Source: Microvirga arsenatis
GTDB lineage: Bacteria; Pseudomonadota; Alphaproteobacteria; Rhizobiales; Beijerinckiaceae
NCBI RefSeq assembly: GCF_009910705.1
Contig: NZ_JAAAXJ010000001.1
Span: forward strand, 310,001-374,000
Length of the DNA: 64,000 nucleotides
Direction of reading: 5' to 3'
This document shows, in pieces, positions 53,734-61,797 of this stretch. The notes under the pieces are model-generated. The model was not told the origin of the DNA. It did no database searches and saw only the letters and a program-made list of their open reading frames with translations. Within the stretch, counting starts at the first letter, position 1, and every line of letters begins with the position of its first letter. The translations under genes and the position numbers were made by a program.

Positions 53734-54062
53734 TTCTTGAAGTCGAGCAACTGCAGACGGACACCACGCTGATCCGCTTGAAGGGGCGTCTCGATGCCGC
53801 CGCCGCTCCCGATTTGCTGGCGCACCTGAACGAGGCCGTCGCGGAAGGCAGGAACAGCTTCATCATCGATCTGGCGGAAGCTTCCTTCATCGACAGTACA
53901 GGGCTTGGCGCACTCGTGTCCGGGTTCAAGGCAGCTCGCAAGTCTGGGGGCGATCTGCGCCTTGCCGCACCCAGCCCACAGGTCCAGCGTCTCTTGCGCT
54001 TGACCACCCTCGATCGGGTCTTTTCAATCGTCGAAACGCCGCGAGCGAGCCAAAGGCCGTGA
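53730..54062 (+). CDS. STAS-domain anti-sigma factor antagonist, copy 2
   Basis: This 110-residue STAS protein with ASFIDSTGLGALVSGFKAAR keeps the phosphorylatable Ser/Thr pair, then LTTLDRVFSIVETP. It differs clearly from copy 1 at 51366 (outside the STAS core), so the two may serve different kinases or compete for one. Its start overlaps the PIG-L stop (ATGA), so the two are translationally coupled, an odd pairing of a deacetylase with a switch protein. The convergent glycosyltransferase gene ends 17 bases beyond. Confidence 0.92.
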   Translation: MILEVEQLQTDTTLIRLKGRLDAAAAPDLLAHLNEAVAEGRNSFIIDLAEASFIDSTGLGALVSGFKAARKSGGDLRLAAPSPQVQRLLRLTTLDRVFSIVETPRASQRP

Positions 54063-54078
54063 TCGCGCCCTTCCGGGC

Positions 54079-55929
54079 CTATGCCTTGACGCCCTCGACG
54101 ATGGCAGCCTCGTAGACAGGATCCGGCTGCCAGTAGGCCGCGCGGATCACGGGCAGCATCGACAGGGCGTTGCTGAGGCCCCAGACCGTGTTGGCGATCA
54201 TGGCGCCCAGGGTATAGCCCTCGCGACCCGTTCCGTAGCAGGCCCAGCCCCAGATCAGCCCCAGAACGGTGAGAGCGGCCACTCCGATCTGCCACCGGAC
54301 CAGACGGCCATAGGTTCCGACCTGCCGATCCTTCGGGGTGACGGGGAAGGATATCTTGCGGCCTCTCACCACGGCCCAGAGCGCCTGAAGGTTCAAGGGG
54401 AACATGGCCAGGTACCAGGCCCGGCCCTTGGCGTTCGAATTGCCCCACATGGCGACGAGCTGCGAGAGTTCGTTGAGCAGCAGGAACGGGGTGATGTGGA
54501 GGAAGAAGTCGAGCGAGTAGCCCGCGACGGGAGCGATGCCCGAAAAGAGGAAGATGATGGGCGAGATCAGGAAGACGACGTTCCAGATCGGCGACAGGTA
54601 GGAGTAGAAGGTCGAGCCGTACATCAGCTTCTGGGGAAGCGTCAGGCCGCGGCGGAACAGGGGGTTGTCATGGGCAAGGATGTCCAGGGTGCCGCCGGCA
54701 TATTTGAAGCGCTGGATCGTCCAGCTGAGAAGATCGTTCGGCGACAGCATCTTGGACTGAACGACGGGGTGCAGAACGGATTTCCATCCCCGCTCCCGGT
54801 CGCTGTGAAGCACGATCGAGGTGTAGATGTCCTCGGAGACATGAAACTTGTAGGGCTGGAACTCCTCCTCCAGCGCACTCTGCCAGCGCATGACGTCGCT
54901 GATGGACTCCGAGATGGCGGCCTCGCCGGTGAGTTGGCGTGCCGCCTTCTCGTTGCGCCCGGCTGCGGCGCTCACCTGGTCCGACCATTGCCGGAGCGCT
55001 GCTTCCATGACCGCCTCACGGCGGTGGATCGAGCCCGCGCCGCAGCAGAAGCTCGCATTGGCCCAGTTCCGGCGGCGCAGGATGACATCGAAGAAGAGCT
55101 GCGGGTCGTTGGCGAACGGATCCTCGCCGAGCTGAACCGGTCCGAACATGCGCTCGAAGAGCCTGCCGATCCCGCGCCCCACGGCGCCGAGCCGCCGCTC
55201 CAGGGCCGCCGGCAGGGGGATGCCGGGCGGGATGTCGTAGAACCAGTGGGGGGTCTGGACCCAGGCCACCTTGGGATCGCGGAAATAGCCCAGCGTCTCT
55301 TCCAGGAAGGAGGGGAAGGGAAGCATGTCGGCGTCGCAGATCATGATGAAATCGCCCGACGTGACCGCCATGGCGTTCCTCAGGTTGCCGGCCTTGAATC
55401 CCACATTGTCGGAGCGGGTGATGTAGTTCACCCCTTCCTCTCGGGCGACGGCCTCCATGGTCGGCCGCTTGCCGTCGTCGAGGACATGGATCTGCAGGTT
55501 GAGAGGGTGGGGGTAGGTGAGTTTCTTGGCCGCCTGCAATCCGGCCCGGACGAGTTCCGGATCCTCGCTATAGGTTGCGAAGAATACGTCTACGGAAACG
55601 GGCCGGTCCGGAGTGGTGGGATCGTCGGAGCAGTCGCGGGCGCTCACGGGAAGGGCTCCCCGTAGCGGGGACTTCGCCGACCAGAGATTGATGGTGAAGA
55701 GGACGAGACCGATGAACGAACCCGTCTCCGCGATCAGGAGCGGAATCGAGAACCATAAGGCATCGAAGTTGAGGGACTTCAGCCAACGCCAGCCGATGTA
55801 CCAGGCTCCGAACACGAGGCTCGCGGTGCATAGGAACTGCCAGACGGTCTCGTGCAGGGGCGAGTACGGCAGAGGGGTCCAGGGAACCTGAGTCTGGAAG
55901 CGGGAGGCAGGACGGGGCAAGAACGGCAT
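54079..55929 (-). CDS. Cellulose-synthase-like family 2 glycosyltransferase
   Basis: This 616-residue inner-membrane processive glycosyltransferase resembles BcsA. Two N-terminal helices (about 30-90) are followed by the GT-A domain: VDVFFATYSEDPE, LDDGKRPT, the DxD motif in ICDADMLPFPSF, HVSEDIYTSI (family consensus TED) and WTIQRFKYAGG (consensus QxxRW). Five C-terminal helices complete the channel. There is no PilZ domain, so direct cyclic di-GMP control is unlikely. The changes at TED (to SED) and QxxRW (to QRFKY) suggest a product other than cellulose. It is divergent from the TPR/beta-barrel export gene. The start at 55929 (MPFLPRP) lacks a well-spaced SD. Confidence 0.9.
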   Translation of the reverse strand: MPFLPRPASRFQTQVPWTPLPYSPLHETVWQFLCTASLVFGAWYIGWRWLKSLNFDALWFSIPLLIAETGSFIGLVLFTINLWSAKSPLRGALPVSARDCSDDPTTPDRPVSVDVFFATYSEDPELVRAGLQAAKKLTYPHPLNLQIHVLDDGKRPTMEAVAREEGVNYITRSDNVGFKAGNLRNAMAVTSGDFIMICDADMLPFPSFLEETLGYFRDPKVAWVQTPHWFYDIPPGIPLPAALERRLGAVGRGIGRLFERMFGPVQLGEDPFANDPQLFFDVILRRRNWANASFCCGAGSIHRREAVMEAALRQWSDQVSAAAGRNEKAARQLTGEAAISESISDVMRWQSALEEEFQPYKFHVSEDIYTSIVLHSDRERGWKSVLHPVVQSKMLSPNDLLSWTIQRFKYAGGTLDILAHDNPLFRRGLTLPQKLMYGSTFYSYLSPIWNVVFLISPIIFLFSGIAPVAGYSLDFFLHITPFLLLNELSQLVAMWGNSNAKGRAWYLAMFPLNLQALWAVVRGRKISFPVTPKDRQVGTYGRLVRWQIGVAALTVLGLIWGWACYGTGREGYTLGAMIANTVWGLSNALSMLPVIRAAYWQPDPVYEAAIVEGVKA

Positions 55930-56030
55930 CTCCGGGAAGGCGGGACAAGGCCTCTGGTCTGAGAAGGAAACTAGGCTACTTTGTAGGAAATAAACCGGTG
56001 CAGGCTGAGCGACTCCCACCAAGAGCGATC

Positions 56031-56051
56031 TTTACCTGCTGTCAGGGTAAA
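56031..56051. promoter_or_regulatory. TTTACC-N9-GGTAAA dyad between divergent polysaccharide genes
   Basis: A 6-bp perfect inverted repeat with nine-base spacer (TTTACC at 56031-56036, GGTAAA at 56046-56051) lies midway in the 174-base region between the glycosyltransferase and the TPR/beta-barrel gene. It is well placed to control both. Confidence 0.45.
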
Positions 56052-56103
56052 TTCCAGATAGTGATCTTGCCCACCATAGTTCGCGATTCGAGACCGAGAG
56101 ACG

Positions 56104-59100
56104 ATGTTCCCCTGCAGACTTGCCCTTCGTATCTGTGTTGCAAGTCTGCTCATCCTGCTGGGAAGCGGGTCGATCCTGTCTCCCGTTTTTGCCCAATCGC
56201 CTGACGAGGTGGTGGAGCAGGCGCGCCAAGCCGCCTCCGTCAACGACAACAGGGAGGCCGCCCGCCTCTTCGAGCAGGCGATCAGCCTTGCTCCCGGACG
56301 TCGAAACGAGCTGTTGCTCGAGTACGCCGATCAGGTGACTTATTCCGGCAAGCCCGCGGACGCGGTGCCCCTCTATCGCGAGCGGCTTGCAGACAGCACT
56401 CTCGACCCCTCGATCCGGCAGCGGGCAGAGCGAGGTTTGGCCTTTGCCCTTCTATGGAGCAGCCGGTTCCAGGAGGCGATCCCGGCATGGGAGGCTCGGC
56501 TGCAGGCCGATCCGGCCAGCGACGAGGCCAGGAGGGCCCTGTCCGATGCACTGGTGGGCGCGGCCCGGCAGGCAGCCGACCGTTCCGAGAATGCCGGCGC
56601 CGTGGCGCTGTTCAGGCGTGCGGTCGAGACGGCGCCCGAGCGCCGCCAGGAACTGCTGCCCGAGCTGGCGGATCAGACAGCCTATGCGGGCCAGCCTGCT
56701 CAGGCGGTTGAACTCTATCGCGAGGCTCTGCGGGATGGCAGCCGTGCGGCGGATCAGGCGCGCCGCCTCAGGCGCGGCCTTGCCTTCGCTCTCCTGTGGA
56801 GCGGTCAGTTCCCGGCCGCCGTGAGCGCCTTCGAGCAGGCGCTTCAGGGGATTCCGGACGACCCACAGGCCCGCCAAGGCCTCGCCGAAGCCCGGGCCGG
56901 TGCCGACAGGGCACGTGCGGCTCAGACGCCGCCTGCCCAGGCGGCGCCGACTCCTGTGCCGCGCCGGGAAACGCCTGCCGAAGCAGCGATTATTGCGGCT
57001 CGCGACGCGGCTGGACGGGGCGCCAACAAGGAGGCGGCGTCGCTGTTCGAGCGTGCCATGTCCCTCGATCCGGCAAAGCGGTCCGAGGTGGCACGGGAAT
57101 ACGCGGATCAGCTGGCTTTTTCGGGCGAGCCGGGCAGGGCGGTTCCGGTCTACAGGGAGGTTCTCGCCCGCAAGGACCTCTCCGCTGAGGACCGGCAGCG
57201 GGTGACCCGCTCGCTGGCCTTCGCCCTGCTCTGGAGCAGCCAGTTTCAGCAGGCGATCTCTGCCTGGAGCGAGATCCTGCAGGCGAACCGCAACGATGCG
57301 GAGGCTCGCAAGGCGCTGTCCGACGCCTTCGTGGGCGCCGCACGCCAATCGGCCGAGCGCACGCGCAATGCGGATGCCGCTTCGTTCTTCCGCCGAGCCA
57401 TCGAGACATCGCCGCAGCGCCGTCAGGAGCTCCTGCCCGAATACGCCGATCAGACCGCCTATTCCGGCAACCCTGCCCAAGCGGTGCCGCTCTACCGGGA
57501 GGCTTTGCGTGAAGGTCAGCGTTCCGAGGCCGAGCGGCGGCGCCTTCGCCGCGGCCTCGCTTTCGCGCTTCTCTGGAGCAGCCAGTTCCGCGAAGCGGTC
57601 ACGGCCTGGCAGGCGATCTTCCGGGAGGACATGAGGGACGAGGAGGCGCGCAAGGCGCTCTCCGATGCCCTGGTTGGTGCAGCCCGCGAGGCTGCCGGGC
57701 GGACGCGCAATGCCGCGGCGGTCAACCTCTTCGAGCGCGCTCTCGCCATCGCGCCCGGCCGCCGCAGGGAATTGCTGCGGGAATATGCGGAGCAGGTGCT
57801 CTATGCGGGCCAGCCGCTCAGGGCCATTCCGTTGTTCCAGGAGATCCTCGAGCGGACGGATCTCACCGCCAGGGAACAGCGCGATGCGCAGCTCGGGCTC
57901 GCCCGTGCCCTCGCCTGGAGCGGTCAGCAGAGGCTTGCGATCCCGGTGTTCTCGGCGATCCTGACATCCAATCCGCAGGACGTGGAGGCGCTGATCGGGC
58001 GCGGCAATGCGCTCAACGACATCACGGACCATAAGCCGGCCCTGGTGAATTTCGAGGCGGCCCTCGTGCTTCAGCCCGGCAATGTGGAAGCGATCCGCGG
58101 AGCGGCGACCGCCGAGCGCTCCATGGGGCTTCCCCGCGCGGCGCTGGCCCGGCTGGAACCGCTCATCGCAAGCGGCGACAGAAATCCGGCTACCCTGTTC
58201 ATCGCCGCCCAGGCCCGCCAGGAAATGGGCCGGCCCGACCTGTCGGAAGATCTCGCGCGCGCCGTCCTCGTGCAGAAGCCGGGCGATGAGAGGGCTCAGC
58301 GGCTACTCGAACAGCTTGCCTTGGAGCGCAGACCCTTGACTCAGGTCGAGGCCTGGTACGCAAGGCGTTCCGATGATCTGGCGATCTGGTCCTTTCAGGC
58401 GTCCCACGAGATGACCTTCAACGACGGCCTCACGAAGCTGGCGCCGCAGGCCCGGATGCTGCGCTACAGGGGCGGGGACTTCCCGAACGTCGAGATGTAC
58501 GGGATCGGCCTGTCGGGCAGGCACCGCTTCAACGACTATCTGGAACTCAAGTCATCCTTCTTTCTGAACCTCGAGGACGAGTCTCGCCGGAACAGGGCGG
58601 ACGGCCAGGAGGATCAGGACGTCACCTTTACGCACGACACGACCGTGAGCCTCATTCCGTCCGATGTCTTCCGGTTCGACCTTGATCTCGCCCGGCGCTA
58701 TGCCGACGAGAATACGCGCTCGATCGTCAACGACATCCTGGCCGACGATATCGGGGTGTCGGTCGATGTGACGCCGGACAATGCGACCCGCATCAGCGCG
58801 CAGGCGATCTACAGCCACTATTCCGACGGGAACGAGCGGGCGTGGGGGCAGATCGAGGCCGCAAAGCGGTTTAGCGCCAATCCCTATTTCTGGCTTGGTG
58901 CCCGCTACACGACCTTCGATTTCGAGAAGGTGGTCGACAACGGATACTGGAATCCGGACCGCTACCAGGCTCTGGAGGCGACCCTTCACTTCTACGGCCC
59001 CTTGGCCGAACGATGGTGGTTCGACATCCAGGGTGCCGCCGGATACGGCTGGAGCGATCCCGGGGAGGGGGGCTTCATCTCCTACGCTGCCGCCCGCCTG

Positions 59101-59259
59101 AACTATGACCTCACCCGGCAGGCTTCGTTCTCTCTTTACGCCAACCACCTCGTCTCCTACGCGCGCTCCTCGGAAGACGACGGGGGCTTCGGTGGCAACG
59201 AGGATGACGAGCCGTTCAGCCGGTGGTCCGTCGGCGGGCAGCTGCGGGTGCGCTGGTAG
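56104..59259 (+). CDS. TPR/beta-barrel outer-membrane polysaccharide export protein (BcsC/PgaA-like)
   Basis: This 1051-residue exported protein has a signal peptide ending PVFA-QS at about residue 30. Residues 49-640 hold five tandem units of about 114 residues, each with the core (A/S)LFxRAxxxxPxxRxELLxEYADQ, GLAFALLWSSxFxxA and EARKALSDALVGAAR, built of TPR helices. A Pro/Ala linker (QTPPAQAAPTPVP) after unit 2 suggests duplication of a two-unit block. More ordinary TPRs run to about 740. A C-terminal region of about 300 residues is beta-rich with a terminal RVRW, an outer-membrane barrel. This layout matches BcsC and PgaA, which guide polysaccharide through the periplasm and outer membrane. 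It is divergent from the glycosyltransferase. Confidence 0.88.
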   Translation: MFPCRLALRICVASLLILLGSGSILSPVFAQSPDEVVEQARQAASVNDNREAARLFEQAISLAPGRRNELLLEYADQVTYSGKPADAVPLYRERLADSTLDPSIRQRAERGLAFALLWSSRFQEAIPAWEARLQADPASDEARRALSDALVGAARQAADRSENAGAVALFRRAVETAPERRQELLPELADQTAYAGQPAQAVELYREALRDGSRAADQARRLRRGLAFALLWSGQFPAAVSAFEQALQGIPDDPQARQGLAEARAGADRARAAQTPPAQAAPTPVPRRETPAEAAIIAARDAAGRGANKEAASLFERAMSLDPAKRSEVAREYADQLAFSGEPGRAVPVYREVLARKDLSAEDRQRVTRSLAFALLWSSQFQQAISAWSEILQANRNDAEARKALSDAFVGAARQSAERTRNADAASFFRRAIETSPQRRQELLPEYADQTAYSGNPAQAVPLYREALREGQRSEAERRRLRRGLAFALLWSSQFREAVTAWQAIFREDMRDEEARKALSDALVGAAREAAGRTRNAAAVNLFERALAIAPGRRRELLREYAEQVLYAGQPLRAIPLFQEILERTDLTAREQRDAQLGLARALAWSGQQRLAIPVFSAILTSNPQDVEALIGRGNALNDITDHKPALVNFEAALVLQPGNVEAIRGAATAERSMGLPRAALARLEPLIASGDRNPATLFIAAQARQEMGRPDLSEDLARAVLVQKPGDERAQRLLEQLALERRPLTQVEAWYARRSDDLAIWSFQASHEMTFNDGLTKLAPQARMLRYRGGDFPNVEMYGIGLSGRHRFNDYLELKSSFFLNLEDESRRNRADGQEDQDVTFTHDTTVSLIPSDVFRFDLDLARRYADENTRSIVNDILADDIGVSVDVTPDNATRISAQAIYSHYSDGNERAWGQIEAAKRFSANPYFWLGARYTTFDFEKVVDNGYWNPDRYQALEATLHFYGPLAERWWFDIQGAAGYGWSDPGEGGFISYAAARLNYDLTRQASFSLYANHLVSYARSSEDDGGFGGNEDDEPFSRWSVGGQLRVRW

Positions 59260-59330
59260 GGCTCACCTTAGCTCGAAGGCCGCCCCGATCGTTTGAAGCT
59301 CCATGCTCCTCGCGCCGGAAGCGCGGCAGG

Positions 59331-60023
59331 TCATGCGCTGAAAAGCTCCGGATGCTCCGCTTCGACCCGGGGCAGGGCCCGAAGGATCTCTGTGAGATGC
59401 AGGCGCATGGCCTCAGCCGCCGCATCCTCGTTGCGGGCGTCGATGGCGGCGACGATGTTGCGGTGCTGGTCGATCAGGGGCAGCATCGCTTCAGGACCGG
59501 GCAGGGTGAGCTGACAGACCCGGTCCATGTGGGCCTTGATGTCCTGCACCGCTTCCCAGGCCAATGGGCAGCCGGCCCCCTCGGCGAGCGCAATATGGAA
59601 CAGCTCGTCATAGCGCTGGAAGGCATCGTGGTCGTCACGCCGCGCCGCGTGCTCCTGCATCTCGATCAGATCGTCGATCCGCTGCCGGCTCTGCCGGTCG
59701 AAGGATGAGCAGGCCCGCCGGACCACAGCGGTCTCGATCGCCTCACGCACGAAACGGGCTTCCATCATCTTCCGAACCGAGATCTTGACGACCACCGTCC
59801 CCCGCTGCGGCTGTATCTCGACAAGGCGCGTACGGGCGAGGCCGATCAGTGCCTCCCGGACCGGCTGGCGAGAGACCCCATGGCGCTCGGCGATGTCCTG
59901 CTCCGAGAGGCGACTGCCGGGAGGGAGCTCCAAGGCAATGATCGAACGGCGCAGCTCGCTCTCAATGCGCTGGGCAGCGGAGCCCTGGGTCGTGGAAAAA
60001 TGACTGTTCACAGCGGTTCTCAT
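59331..60023 (-). CDS. GntR-family regulator with FCD domain
   Basis: This 230-residue regulator has an N-terminal winged helix (LSEQDIAERHGVSRQPVREALIGL and PQRGTVVV) and a helical FCD effector domain with metal/ligand residues in YDELFHIALA, LIDQHRNIVAAI and MRLHLTEIL. FCD-type GntR proteins commonly repress uronate or organic acid genes and are released by sugar-acid intermediates. It is divergent from the TRAP/kdu operon, so it is the probable regulator. A TGG-N6-CCA site at 60052-60063 is a candidate operator. Confidence 0.9.
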   Translation of the reverse strand: MRTAVNSHFSTTQGSAAQRIESELRRSIIALELPPGSRLSEQDIAERHGVSRQPVREALIGLARTRLVEIQPQRGTVVVKISVRKMMEARFVREAIETAVVRRACSSFDRQSRQRIDDLIEMQEHAARRDDHDAFQRYDELFHIALAEGAGCPLAWEAVQDIKAHMDRVCQLTLPGPEAMLPLIDQHRNIVAAIDARNEDAAAEAMRLHLTEILRALPRVEAEHPELFSA

Positions 60024-60040
60024 GCTTTTGGCGAGTTGCT

Positions 60041-60063
60041 TTATATATTAGTGGATACTACCA
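60041..60063 (+). promoter_or_regulatory. A/T-rich promoter and candidate GntR operator
   Basis: The sequence TTATATATTA (60041-60050) is a good -10-like region, directly followed by TGG-ATACTA-CCA (60052-60063). This resembles operators of FCD-type regulators for uronate genes (TGGTATACCA). It lies between the gntR and dctP starts. Confidence 0.4.
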
Positions 60064-60202
60064 TACAAGTGTCGGCCAGTAAGCTGCGGGAAGCAGCAAC
60101 CGGCCCGGCTCCGGTCGAAAAGGTACCTGAACCGAAGGACGGCAAGGCCGCAAGGCCGAATTCAAAACGACAGAAAATCTGAGGAAGCCCAAGGAGAACA
60201 CA

Positions 60203-61183
60203 ATGCTATCCAGACGCACTCTCGCCGCGGCCACCCTTGGTCTGTGGGCGGCTCTTGCGAGCGGAACCGCAGGCGCGCAGACGACCCTCCGCTCCGCCGA
60301 CATCCATCCGGATGGATATCCCACCGTCGAGGCGGTCAAGTACCTCGGATCCCTTCTCGAGAAGAAAACCAACGGCCGCTACAAGATCCAGGTCTTTCAT
60401 TCGGCGCAGCTCGGGCAGGAGAAGGATACGATCGAGCAGACGCGGTTCGGCGTGATCGACCTGAACCGGATCAACATGGGCCCCTTCAACAACCTGATCC
60501 CGGAGACCCTGGTCCCCTCGCTGCCTTTCATCTTCCGGTCGGTCGAGCACATGCGCAAGACCATGGATGGACCCATCGGCGAACAGATCCTGAAGGCCTT
60601 TGAACCGCATGGCCTTGTGGCGCTCGCCTTCTACGATTCGGGAGCGCGCTCCTTCTACAACTCGAAGCGCCCCATCAACTCGCCTGCCGACCTCAAGGGA
60701 ATGAAGGTGCGGGTGATCCAGTCCGACCTCTTCCTCGACATGGTGAACGCTCTTGGCGCCAACGCCACGCCCATGCCTCCCGGCGAGGTCTACTCGGCGC
60801 TCCAGACCGGCGTCGTGGACGGTGCCGAGAACAACTGGCCGAGCTACGATTCCTTCCGCCACTTCGAGGTGGCCAGGTTCTATTCGCTCACCCAGCATTC
60901 CATGTCGCCGGAGGTGCTGGTGATGTCGAAGAGAAGCTTCGACAAGCTCTCGCCCGAGGATCAGAAGGCCCTGCGTGAGGCCGCCAAGGAATCGGTGGTG
61001 AAGATGCGCGAGCTCTGGGAGGCTCGTGAGAAGGAAGCCGAGAAGAAGATCCGCGCCAGCGGCAGCCAGATCAACAATGTCGACAAGCAGCCCTTCATCG
61101 ACGCGATGAAGCCGGTCTACGAGAAGTATGCCAAGGACGCCAAGGTCAAGGATCTCGTGGCGCGCATCCAGGCGATGAACTGA
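60203..61183 (+). CDS. dctP: TRAP transporter substrate-binding protein DctP
   Basis: This 326-residue periplasmic binding protein of the DctP family has a signal peptide (TLAAATLGLWAALASGTAGA). Family blocks are visible: VKYLGSLLEKKTNGRYKIQVFHSAQLGQEKD, the carboxylate-binding Arg in LKGMKVRVIQSD (about residue 168), and GVVDGAENNWPSYDS. These proteins bind organic or sugar acids, and linkage to kduI/kduD suggests a uronate or its degradation product. A terminator-like hairpin follows, probably keeping this protein in excess over the permeases. The SD is AAGGAGA. Confidence 0.93.
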   Translation: MLSRRTLAAATLGLWAALASGTAGAQTTLRSADIHPDGYPTVEAVKYLGSLLEKKTNGRYKIQVFHSAQLGQEKDTIEQTRFGVIDLNRINMGPFNNLIPETLVPSLPFIFRSVEHMRKTMDGPIGEQILKAFEPHGLVALAFYDSGARSFYNSKRPINSPADLKGMKVRVIQSDLFLDMVNALGANATPMPPGEVYSALQTGVVDGAENNWPSYDSFRHFEVARFYSLTQHSMSPEVLVMSKRSFDKLSPEDQKALREAAKESVVKMRELWEAREKEAEKKIRASGSQINNVDKQPFIDAMKPVYEKYAKDAKVKDLVARIQAMN

Positions 61184-61206
61184 GTTCGGTCCTCCCGGAC
61201 CACCCT

Positions 61207-61233
61207 GGGCCGGTCTCGGCCGGCCCTCTTTTT
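61207..61233 (+). terminator. Partial terminator between dctP and dctQ
   Basis: The stem GGGCCGG/CCGGCCC with loop TCTCGG is followed by TCTTTTT. It lies 23 bases after dctP and 20 bases before dctQ, so it probably reduces transcription into the permease genes rather than ending the operon. Confidence 0.75.
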
Positions 61234-61253
61234 CTCGTTGGAGAATTTGAACG

Positions 61254-61793
61254 ATGCGCGCTGGTCTTGTCGCGCTATCCCGGATCCTTGCCGTCGTGAG
61301 CCGGGCGGCCTTATGGATTTCCGGGGTCGGCCTCATTTTGATGACCGCTTTCGTCGGTTGGCAGGTATTCGGGCGGTACGTGTTGAACGAGTCGCCGAGT
61401 TGGACGGAGCCGGCCTCGCTGCTGCTCATGAGCTGGTTCATCCTGCTTGGCTCTGCCGTCGGGGTGAGGGACGGCAATCATCTCGGTTTCGAGATCGCCC
61501 TCCACTACGCTCCCCAGGGCCTGCGTCGGATCATGCTTGGCGTCACCGAAGTCCTCGTGACGATTTTTGGTGTGGCGATGGCGTGGTACGGAACCGAGCT
61601 TGCCGTCGAAACCTGGTCGGCGGCCATGCCCGGCCTGCCGATCCCCCAGGGCCTCGACTACGTTCCGCTCGCGGCCGGCGGCGCCCTGATCGCCCTTTTT
61701 TCGCTGGAGAAGTTCGTTCGCCTCCTGTCGCTGGGGGAAGACGTGCCGATGGTGCGCGTGGACGAACCTCATCTTGTTGCCGTGAAGGATTGA
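61254..61793 (+). CDS. dctQ: TRAP transporter small permease DctQ
   Basis: This 179-residue inner-membrane protein has four predicted helices. It has the DctQ features AFVGWQVFGRYVLNESPSWTEP and VRDGNHLGFEI, followed by a hydrophilic C-terminus. It forms the transporter with DctM, which starts four bases after its stop. The substrate is taken from DctP. Confidence 0.92.
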   Translation: MRAGLVALSRILAVVSRAALWISGVGLILMTAFVGWQVFGRYVLNESPSWTEPASLLLMSWFILLGSAVGVRDGNHLGFEIALHYAPQGLRRIMLGVTEVLVTIFGVAMAWYGTELAVETWSAAMPGLPIPQGLDYVPLAAGGALIALFSLEKFVRLLSLGEDVPMVRVDEPHLVAVKD

Positions 61794-61797
61794 CGCC

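Noticed and set aside
59880..60182. A 100-codon plus-strand frame between gntR and dctP
   Set aside because: It overlaps the 5' half of gntR on the opposite strand, has no good ribosome binding site and no recognisable product. The region is a divergent promoter.
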